Assembly: GCA_001839685.1 (NCBI GenBank)
Contig: MLAK01000764.1
Location: 1 to 31,002, forward strand
Length of the DNA stretch: 31,002 nt
Source of the DNA: Tritrichomonas foetus
Taxonomy: Eukaryota > Parabasalia > Tritrichomonadida > Tritrichomonadidae
Direction: 5' to 3'
Below, one piece after another: positions 9,701 through 18,000 of the stretch. A program made the translations under genes and the position numbers. Positions within the stretch are counted from its first letter, which is position 1. Each line of letters begins with the position of its first letter. The notes beneath the pieces were generated by a model. The model was not told where the DNA came from, ran no database searches, and was given only the letters and a program-made list of their open reading frames with translations.

Positions 9701-10651
9701 GAAGTGATTGCGTCTAAACTAATGAGTATATATATATCTAATAAAATGGAAGCAAATATTATGAGAATTATTGCTTTTAAACTTCGTGAACATGTATTAA
9801 ATTCTATCTTCTTTCCTAGAAATCCCAAAACTATTCAAGAAATCGAACACTTATTCCGGAATTCTCATGAAAAAGCTGTTTCTTTTATTACAAATTCATT
9901 AACAGAACTTTTAGAAGTTATTCGAGAACCATTCAAATTCGATGAAGATTTTATTGAAAATGTGTCCAATGGCAACTATCATGAAGATAATTGCAATAAA
10001 AATTATCAAAAAGAAAATGAAGAAGAAGAGAATCATAGTCACCAACTCAACCAACAAAATGAACATATAAACTCAACTGAAAATCAAGAAATTCATACTA
10101 ATATCAATTCACAGTCATCATTTGAATATGAAAAGACTTTTGAGAAAGAAATAGCAAATAATTTTAAAAAATCATTTCCTAATCTTGGTGTTTGTACAGC
10201 AATGAAAATTATTTCATCATACTTTCTGATAGATAATCCAATCACCATTCCAATGATTGAAGTAATTGATAAAGTAATACAGGATCTTCCAGAACCTATT
10301 CAAATTAAAATGACTGAAAATGATATCCTTCAACTTGTTGGACTTGGAAAATTTGATACACATCCATTAAAACGGATCCGTTATAGGGAAAATAAGCTCG
10401 CTGAATTAGACTATTATTCAAAGAATGATCAATCATTAATTAAAATAGAAACAGAAATCGATAAATATTGTTATGATGATGGAATTTTTACAGAAAAGAT
10501 TCAATCAAATGAATATAAAGATAATTATGAAAATAATAAAAATGATAAAACTGACAGATATGAATATGATGAAGAATCTGAGAATGATAATGGTCCTTAT
10601 AATTACAAATCTAAATTGACAGAAGAAGAAATTGCGAAGCTTCGAGAATAA
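6758..10651 (+). CDS. large legumain/C13-fold pseudoenzyme, probably a degrading gene
   Basis: A 1297-codon frame. Residues about 8-250 match the legumain (peptidase C13, clan CD) fold: strand CTFIIIGNDPSF, then IWLFFLDHGNHG with the catalytic-type His128 in a DHG motif, then IRIFSDHHSDS at 155-164, where legumains have the EACES nucleophile motif. The Cys position is His160, so peptidase activity is not expected. The following KICLATKS and YELDWL segments fit the later legumain strands. A Lys/Glu/Ile-rich repeat region covers about 330-475; the remainder is helical and unassigned, with an acidic Asn-rich stretch near 1070-1115. The frame begins with TTG at 6758 just after a TAA at 6749; the first in-frame ATG is at 7061, inside the fold. 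Either the start codon is lost, or a one-base change in the T6 run 6754-6759 separated an upstream ATG at 6663. It ends at a TAA (10649-10651), after which the same frame continues for 122 codons. Confidence 0.62.
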   Translation: MLSTLNNTCTFIIIGNDPSFTKDNQIFVNYSLLSTAQFIEKLLKNVLSIPQENIITFAYGKKNNYLNLLNKTQRKVITQLCNKEILFQLSSDLSSYHFFQKMEHLYKLVETESNCHKNENIWLFFLDHGNHGSLNKIPYIKIYQAVLRGSPQSIRIFSDHHSDSIISSIEQYSRLYQKICLATKSLSDNQTFILTFIPDYVMMAKKMSYNLFFYELDWLVTVCDDENYGYIDQLSELFQGRNYSFYKTLDPDTPVSEYIDIFFPDVQNIDEIETIINTLQIHTVGQLISAVIYYNHIPITKGNIPIMTLKNANIFLSLCGENEKNHKKLVIKPGKEEEIKLIILAEKGIEISFIPVIEESGEILLKIKFQQEKEIKLVLEFEPKNTKKMIKTEPDQSIRLNIHKNMGSEGENKEISPNEQKEKAMKVILKVEERNEIKFISKANEENAIKVILKDDQENRIKLMIKLEQEIDAETKHIMLPEHAYEMEFLTSVSNINFKFIYPPVSDCRVFATSGIYSQPFTFIGIPISPQFKINAGSPGASEIHEIFLRNSNDCVDFHCIEAILTISKDGKYKEYPLGTSNDKNRIHWMRFFPRHDSTDNFQYDRVLKIIQKDVKKKVYAMRGIRELVCNVLENLTVSLSCVENDSKSINLGNSNFPESHDSPTEKSQTTKKISFHARKEKMNEITLYARIAENEIRMISAISLISTLSFQLPLKKALKYIFKSLPEEYAIVGIISRFLGQTGYQTGLFSVTAITELFKITDEVLHNHGIDPSSASRTFVIKSSNVLRLMTLSSIALIIITYNNHDFLKNSIANIMNEQFNNRFHLINLELNKINCEKIFILGIHYVKELIAQELIPSTELLKNKIDLCIHVAQDQMITLTQVPIIPQFENPDLDLLKNDTEYEQTIINKFEQTIHNNVGTSEFLKAALLSIIMNPKIVPRSTISTEIINLISHKILNIRNTIVENIYHHLDQNLDPSIFEVIASKLMSIYISNKMEANIMRIIAFKLREHVLNSIFFPRNPKTIQEIEHLFRNSHEKAVSFITNSLTELLEVIREPFKFDEDFIENVSNGNYHEDNCNKNYQKENEEEENHSHQLNQQNEHINSTENQEIHTNINSQSSFEYEKTFEKEIANNFKKSFPNLGVCTAMKIISSYFLIDNPITIPMIEVIDKVIQDLPEPIQIKMTENDILQLVGLGKFDTHPLKRIRYRENKLAELDYYSKNDQSLIKIETEIDKYCYDDGIFTEKIQSNEYKDNYENNKNDKTDRYEYDEESENDNGPYNYKSKLTEEEIAKLRE
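7745..8200 (+). repeat. imperfect Lys/Ile/Glu repeats in the C13-like protein
   Basis: Residues about 330-480 of the C13-like frame contain many degenerate units of about 14-20 residues that alternate an acidic turn with a short beta-like strand. Examples are EEIKLIILAEKG, GEILLKIKFQQE, KEIKLVLEFEP, AMKVILKVEERN, AIKVILKDDQEN and RIKLMIKLEQE. At the DNA level they are diverged. The pattern suggests a beta-solenoid-like or extended linker region; the function is unknown. Confidence 0.6.
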
Positions 10652-11020
10652 ATATTAGCCAATGTTGACTGTCCTTATTACAAAGAACTTTGGATAGTAT
10701 TCAAAGAATTATTTACTCGACGAATTGAAAAATTAGGAGGAGAAAAAATCAATTTAGATACCCCGCCAAAAGAAGGATTTGGAGAGAGTTCAGAATATCA
10801 GGATGTGCTTTGTAAGATTTTTGATATTGTTCCTTTAGGTCATATTGATGACTTTTGGACATATAAAACATATATATGGGAATATGCACTTGATCATGAC
10901 GAGAAAAAAGTTTACAAGTATATGATTCTTAGTTTTGATGAAGCAGATCGAATTGTAACCCCACGACATTCTCGAGGAACCAAAAAGCGATTCTCAGATC
11001 CAATGATTATCTGGAAATGA
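10652..11020 (+). pseudogene. in-frame C-terminal continuation after the TAA
   Basis: The reading frame of the C13-like gene continues without a shift for 122 codons after the TAA at 10649-10651 and ends at TGA (11018-11020). The translated composition is protein-like, with segments such as YYKELWIVFKELF, HIDDFWTYKTYIWEYA and TPRHSRGTKKRF, and is richer in Trp and aromatic residues than random AT-rich DNA would give. There is no ATG to start it as a separate gene (position 10805 is GTG). The simplest reading is a nonsense mutation that cut the last tenth of the protein. Stop readthrough or an assembly error at one base are alternatives. Confidence 0.6.
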
Positions 11021-11405
11021 ATAACATTTATGAAACATTTAAAATTATTATTCTAATAAAGATATCTAATTTCCAATTTCCTTTTTTGGGAAAGTTATAA
11101 TCATTGATGAATTTTTTGAAGAGTGTATAATATATTGTCAGCTGATATTTTCAATCAGATTCAAATTTTTTATTAGGATTAGTGAGGCTTCACCTAAAAG
11201 TTAACTTGTTAGGCTTAAGTCTGAAATTCAAATCAGTCTTTAGAATTGACCAAACTTTTGTAAATTTTTCAAGATTGGTTATAATGCAAAGGAATATATT
11301 TTTTGATAGAGCTCTGTTTTCTCTTTAAAAGAGATTATTCAATGAAGCATTTCTTGTGATTAATAAGTGACTATTTAACGATTCAATTTTTAAACGGTCT
11401 CTTGA
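11021..11405. other. spacer upstream of the DUF4476-like gene
   Basis: AT-rich spacer of 385 bases. Just before the ATG at 11406 lies TTTAACGATTCAATTTTTAA. TAACGA resembles Myb recognition elements described in trichomonad promoters, and TCAATTTTT resembles an initiator with A in place of the usual pyrimidine. Both matches are short. Nothing else was seen. Confidence 0.35.
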
Positions 11406-11747
11406 ATGGGAGGCTGTTGCAGCAGTGAAGATGAGCTTCCTTCGATTTCCAGGAGTGATAGCCTCGTTCAAGAATTTGGCGATGGATCACACATTTCTAG
11501 GAATACGTTAGATGAGCTTCTTTTATCATTGAATGAAGAACCTAATGAAAAGGCACGCCTTGACATTCTCAGGAGCTTCACTGAGCACAGATTCGCTCTT
11601 TCTGACTTTGATGCAATTCTTGCCTGTTTTGAAAGTCCCGGATCAAAGCTCGCAGCATCAAGAATTCTGCAAAAATGTCTTGTTGGTTCAGAAGTGAACT
11701 CTGGATTGCTTCTTAGGCATTTCGGACAAAATGAGCAGTATACGTAA
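11406..11747 (+). CDS. DUF4476-like protein with N-terminal acylation motif
   Basis: The protein has 113 residues and begins MGGCCSSED. Gly2 fits N-myristoylation, and Cys4/Cys5 fit palmitoylation, so membrane attachment is likely. Residues about 33-108 are a helical unit: LDELLLSLNEEPNEKARLDI, then FALSDFDAILACF, then KLAASRILQKCLVG. This resembles the small DUF4476 domain, in which a run of short helices contains a 'deeKL-iL' and an 'ls-dv--il--f-fd' pattern. The function of that domain is unknown. The gene converges on the giant CH gene with a 295-base spacer. An antisense frame at 11468-11824 is a shadow. Confidence 0.6.
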   Translation: MGGCCSSEDELPSISRSDSLVQEFGDGSHISRNTLDELLLSLNEEPNEKARLDILRSFTEHRFALSDFDAILACFESPGSKLAASRILQKCLVGSEVNSGLLLRHFGQNEQYT

Positions 11748-11987
11748 GAATTGGTATTTAATTTGTGAATAAAAATAGTATTTTTAAGTTTTCTTTTTCC
11801 GCTCAATTTTCGCTGGTTTGGCAATCACAAATACACTCACAAAAATGTCTCAAGTTTTTGTTTATAAGATGTTTATTCGTAAAAAACCTTATTGTAATCA
11901 AAAAAAACTCTTTTGTTATTAGTTGAAAGATAGATTTTGTGTCTTTCACTAGTTATTCATGTCAAAATTTGTTCAATATAAATAATT

Positions 11988-12005
11988 AAAAAAATAAAAA
12001 AAAAA
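11988..12005. repeat. A-rich tract (A7-T-A10) in a convergent spacer
   Basis: Seven A, one T and ten A lie between the stop of the DUF4476-like gene (11747) and the stop of the giant CH gene (12043). Like the T tracts at 2334 and 27096 it sits between convergent 3' ends. Confidence 0.8.
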
Positions 12006-12042
12006 TTGACACTGCTTTTTAATAGAGTTTATGATAATCTCC

Positions 12043-15000
12043 TCATAACAAATTTGAAACTGTTGGAAGGAGCGCACCAATAACAATGAGAGGGATAATA
12101 ACCCACAAATAATTGATGTTGTTATTTCTTGGTGGAACACGGTCGAGCGGTTCGTCACCAGGCAGGTTTTCTTGAAGAAGTGGAGATTCTATATTTTCAG
12201 TTGGAAGAGGACGTAGTCTGTTGCTTTCTTCATCATTATCAAGATCTAATCCAATTCCTCTTTCTTGAACAACCATTGGTTCCTCTTCCTCTGGTCTGTT
12301 CTTTGATTCTATTGCATCTTTGAGTGAAGCAAGAACTGCAACTTTCGCCTTTGGGCTAAGATATGGATTACACGCGAATTCTTCTTCATTATCAATAAGA
12401 AGAGGAATATCAAGATTCTTACAAAGTTCTAGAGCTGCCTTATCTGTTTGATTTGGATTAATTCCTTTAACATCTTGTGGATAGTATTTGGCAAGAATAG
12501 CTACAATGGCACGAGAAAGTGGCTCTGTATTATTTCTAATGTTTGCGTTTAACCATTTGACAAATGCTTGAATAGCTTGTTCTTCAGAATAGTTTGCACG
12601 CTTTCTTTGTTCTTTATTGATTCCATTTACTTCAAGAAGTGTATATCTTACAATCAGATCAAAGAGGAAATTATCAATAGCTTCATCACCTTCACTTTGA
12701 AGTTGATCTCCTGAGATTTGATGTCCTTTAAAGTTATTATTCCTCAAAATCGAGTTGAGTTGATCGACGTTAGTTGGTTGCACGTCTTCCGATCCTTCAC
12801 TTGCTGTAAGTTTGTGTGTAAGAATATAAAGTTTGGTTGGATCATCTTTAAAGTCTTGTGGTACTGTTACTTGGTAAGCTGGAGTTTCCGCTTCTTCACT
12901 TTCTTCAGGTTGTTGATGTGATTTGTTCAATTTCAAATTTGCCCATCTGCAATAAATCTTTCCTTCTACTTCTCTGGCCAATCTTCTTCTTGCTTCTTGT
13001 TGTTCTTTGAGTTGACGCTCAAAGAAGCTCTTAAGAACAGCAAGTTGAGTATAATAAACTTTGTCAGATACATCACTGAGATATTCATCACGAGACAAGA
13101 GAAGTGGAGCACCAAGGTGGTTACAGACAGGAAGAACAACATCGACTGTTGCTGGAATATTCTGTCTGTCTAAAGTTGCAAGTTTAATGGCTTCTGGATG
13201 ATATTTAGCGACAAGTGCAGCCATAGTGTATGGAAGATATTTTCCACCAGAACTTGCTGATCCATCTTCACTGCGACACCAATTCTTAAATTCTTGTGGG
13301 TTCTCTTGAACTTCATAACGATCAATTAATGAATAGAGAAGATCAAATTGAACATCTCTATCCATTAAATTAAAGTCATCGACATCTGGGTTGATGCTCT
13401 GGACAACGTAAGGCACTTTTTCATTCCTTAAAAATCCTAATGCGCCTTTGAATGATTTATCTGGAACATCTTTCTGCGAAAGAAGTTCAATAAGAACTGA
13501 GAAGTTCTGACCTTGCCCAAGTTGATTCATATCCATCTCATCAAGTTGAATTCCTCTTGCTTGAAGATGCAAGTTGACCCATTTGGAGAAAACTTGTGCT
13601 TGAAGTTCTTCTTCTTTTCTGACGGCTAAATAGTGGTTAAATAAGGCAACTTGTGTAAGGATAATCCTTGCACTAAGTTGCTTAGAAAAGTCTTCGTTAT
13701 CTAAGACAAGTGGATATTTGTTTTCTCGACAAACTTGAGCAAGTTGTTCTAGCTGTCGATTTTTGTCTGCATTCTTTAATTCTTCGATTGTAGCCGCATT
13801 TACAACATTCGGGAAGTAATAATGAATTAAAACGAGTAATGCCAGTTGCAATGGACGAAGATTTTGAACAGAAGTCTTCTTTTGCATAGCTTGGAAGAAT
13901 TGAACTGGCGTTTGATCTGGCTTGTAATTTGGAAGAGGCTTGTGTGTCTTTTCATTGAGAGCTGCTGTGATTAGATACCTGATAACAAGTCCCCAAACAA
14001 ATTCAAGTTTGATCTTGAAGTCTTTTCCTGCTAAATGAGCAGATGATGTTCGATCAATAAGCCCTTCATTTTTATGGAGAAGATCAAGTGTTGATGCAAC
14101 TGTTTTCTGTTGTGTTTGTTTTCCACTAAGAGCAAAAACTAAACCAGAAAACTTTTCTGCATCTGATATTTCTTCAACAATATTTTCGAATGTAATATTA
14201 ACTTTACGTGATTCTATTGTTGCCCATCGACTGAATACTTTGGATTCAAATTCTTCATTTAAGCGAAGATATATTCCACTCTTCAACAAGGCAAGTTGGG
14301 TTAATGCAACTTTGTCTGTTATTGGCTGGCCAAAATCTTCTTTTGTGAGTAGTAATGGAAGTTGATTGGCTTGAGCTGTATCCAGTAATTGTTGGAGAAC
14401 AGCTTCGTTGTTGCTAGTATCAATAGTAGATAAATTGACTTTACTTGGCATATATCTAGCGATTAAAGAAAGGCAGGCAAGTTGGAGCGGGCGCAGATTT
14501 TCGGAATTAGTTTCCTTTTGAACCTTTTGTTGGAATAAAACTGGTGTTTGTGATGGATCATAATTCGGATCAGGTTTGTTATGTTGGTCATCGAGGGCTG
14601 CAGATATTTGATACTTAATAATTAAATTCCAGACGAAGTTATACTTAAGTGAATCATCTTTTCCATTAATTTGTTGTGGTGTAGTATCATCCTTCAATCC
14701 ATCAGCTTTGTGAAGATGATCAAGAGCTCCTGGAACACCTTTTTGTGCTGGCTGCTTATTAGTCAAAACACGTGCAAGGATGGTCAATTTGTCAGCAGTA
14801 GCAATATCTTTCGAAAAGTTGTTAAAGTTAACATTATGGTATCTAGTAGTATATGTTGCCCAACGTGCTAAAATATTTTTCTCAAGAAGTAAAGCTGCTT
14901 TTCTTTCAGCTTCTTCAGCTGCTCTTTTAGCATTTTCGGCATCTTCAGCTGCTTTCCTAGCTGCAGCCTCTTCAGCTGCTTTCCTAGCTGCAGCCTCTTC

Positions 15001-18000
15001 AGCTGCTTTCCTAGCTGCAGCCTCTTCAGCTGCTTTTCTGGCAGCTTCTTCTTCGGCTGCCTTGCGTGCGGCTTCCTCTGCAGCCTTTCTTGCGGCTTCC
15101 TCTGCAGCTAAACGAGCAGCTTCTTCTTCGGCTGCCTTGCGTGCTGCTTCTTCAGCAGCCTTTCTTGCGGCTTCTTCTTCAGCGGCTTTCCTTGCGGCTT
15201 CCTCTGCAGCTAAACGAGCTGCTTCCTCTTCTGCAGCTTTACGCGCTGCTTCTTCGGCAGCTAATCGTGCGGCTTCTTCTTCAGCAGCCTTTCTTGCGGC
15301 TTCCTCTGCTGCTAAGCGAGCTGCTTCTTCTTCGGCTGCTTTACGCGCTGCTTCTTCGGCTGCTAATCGTGCGGCTTCCTCTGCTGCTAAGCGAGCTGCT
15401 TCTTCTTCGGCTGCTTTACGTGCTGCTTCTTCGGCTGCTAATCGTGCGGCTTCCTCTGCAGCCAAACGAGCTGCTTCCTCTTCTGCAGCTTTACGTGCTG
15501 CTTCTTCGGCTGCTTTACGTGCGGCTTCTTCGGCTGCTAATCTTGCGGCTTCCTCTGCGGCTAAGCGAGCTGCTTCTTCTTCGGCTGCTTTACGTGCAGC
15601 TTCTTCATCAGCAATTTTCTTGGCAACAAGGAAGCTATGAAGAACGGCAAGCTGTGTTAAAACAACTCTATCAGTGAGATGAATTTTGAATTCTTCTTCT
15701 GTAAGAAGGAGTGGGTAGTTATTCGATTCACAAAGGGGAATAAGTGTTTTAAGCAATCCATCTACACTGCTTTGATCAACTTTTGATGGATCAGCTTGTT
15801 CTGGGTAGAATTGCGAAATCAAAACAAGCATTGAAAGTGGAACTGGACGAAGTTCTTTAATTTTAATGTTTTCTTGTTCTTTAGCACGATAGTCGTTTGG
15901 TGTTTGTTCTGGTATGTAATCTGGGCTCGAAGTGTTATTTTCACTCATTGCAGCTGTGATTTGATAACGAACAACTAAACTCCAAAGGAAATCAACGCGC
16001 CTATTCCAGTCTTTTCCAGTCAATTGTTCTGCTGTTGTGGAATCTTTAAGACCATCTTCTCTCTGCAACAGTTCAAGTGATCCTGGTACAGTGCGATTAG
16101 AAGGTGTTTTACCACTAAGTTCATTGGCAAGTACATATAACTTCTCATTGTTGGATAGGTCATTCGCAAGAAGATCAAATTCAATTCCACGGTCTTTGAC
16201 TTTGAAATTGGCCCAACGTGCTAAGGCATGACATTCGGTTTCTTTGATCTGTCTGATATAGAAATAATTCTTGAACAAAGAGAGTTGAGTTAAAGCAACT
16301 CTGTTTGTAATGTTTCCAGAATTGAAATCATTAAGGGTGAGAATAAGTGGATATTGATTGTTCTCGGAAATCTCGCAGAGATAGTTGTTAAGTTGTTCAT
16401 GATTGGAAGGATCAAGCTTAGAATTGTCAACTTGATCTGGATAATATGATGCAACAATCTTCAAAAGTGCAAGAGCAAGAGGATCAATACCTTTAACACC
16501 TGTTTGTTCTTCAACTGAAAGTTGGAATTCTCCAGGGGTAATGCTTGGATGATAGTTTTGCGATTTCAAAGCTGCAGTAATTTGGTAGCGAATCACTAAA
16601 TTCCAAAGGAAATCAAGTTTCTTTGGAAGGTTGATTGAAGTATCACCAGTGAGCTGTTCTGGTGTAGTCTCGTCTTTAAGTCCATCTTGTTTATGAAGTA
16701 AATCAAGCGTTCCTGCAACTGTCTTATCATTTGGTGATTTTCCTGTTAATCCTTCGACTAAAGCAATAAGCTTGGTTGGATCAGTTGCATCTTCTGTGAT
16801 GTCATCGAGTGTAATTCCTCTATCTTTTGTGTAAATATTAGCCCAGCGTGTAAATACAGCTTTTTCTAAATCATTATTCTTTCTTATAGCCAAAGTACTC
16901 TTCAAGAGAGAAAGTTGTGTTAAAGTTACTTTTCCAGTTGCTGGATTGGCAAAATCTTCACGATCTAATAAAATTGGAAAGTCATTTTCTTCACAAACCT
17001 TGAACAAGTTGTTCAAAACTTCTTCTTCATTATCTTTGTTGATTTGTGGGACTTTTTCTGGATAATAAAGGGAGATTAATGTCAACATCGCAACTGATAA
17101 TGGACGAAGTCCTTTTACTCCTGTTTCTTTGGATGTGTTTTGAAGGAATGTTAGGGGAGCTTTATCAAACTCATAATCTGTCAAAGGTTCATAAGTGGGC
17201 TGATTTAATGCTGCAGTGATTTGGAATTTAATAATTAAGTTCCAAATGAAATCAAGCTTTGGCTTTAGTTCATCACCACTTAACATTTCTGGTGTTGTTG
17301 CTGTTCCTTCCTTCAAAAATTCTTCGTTGTGAAGGAAATCAAGAATCACTGGAAGAGTTTTCTCTATTGGTTGTCTTCCATCAGCAAGTGCGGTTGAAAG
17401 ATCAGAAAGTTTCTCTGGATCAGAAATTTCTGTTGAGATTCTTTCAAATTGATAAGGCAATTTGAGAGGTTTGATTCTGCAATTTGCCCATTTGTTGAAA
17501 ACTTTTTCATCAAGATCAATAGGTGGTAATTGCTTCTTCTTGAGTTCTTCAAGTGCATCTTTAAGTGCAGCTAATTCGACAAAAACAGCTCGATCTTCAA
17601 TATCTGGGGAAATTTCCATATCTCGATCAAGCAAAAGAGGAAGATTATTTTCTTTGCAATAAGCTTCAACAACATCTGCTGTGTGATTTGGATCTTCACG
17701 ATTAAGATCAGCTTCTTTGAAAGTATCTGGGAAGTAACTATTTATTAAATCAGCCATTGCAAAAATTGCAGGCTTAATAATTGAAAATTTCGCAATTTCG
17801 TCATTTTCATTATAATCTGGTGAATCTGGATGTGCAGAATATTTCACAACAAGTGACAACAAAAGTGATTCTGGATCTTCTGATAATTTTACACCATCAT
17901 CTATAAAGGACTTGAGTGGATCAGCTGCAGCATCTTCAGTCTTCAATAAATTAATTGCTAAGTTTGGCAACTCGGTTTTGACAAGACCGATATCGTTCAC

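Noticed and set aside
11740..11760. ACGTAAGAA at the stop of the DUF4476-like gene as a possible 5' splice site
   Set aside because: No matching branch point or 3' splice site of the trichomonad type (ACTAAC...AG close to the end) was seen downstream, and the domain already looks complete.
14780..15677. Two long plus-strand open frames (286 and 203 codons) rich in Ala/Ser or Leu/Arg
   Set aside because: They lie exactly opposite the AARxAAEE repeat. The GC-rich periodic codons of the sense gene lack stop triplets on the other strand, so these are shadows.
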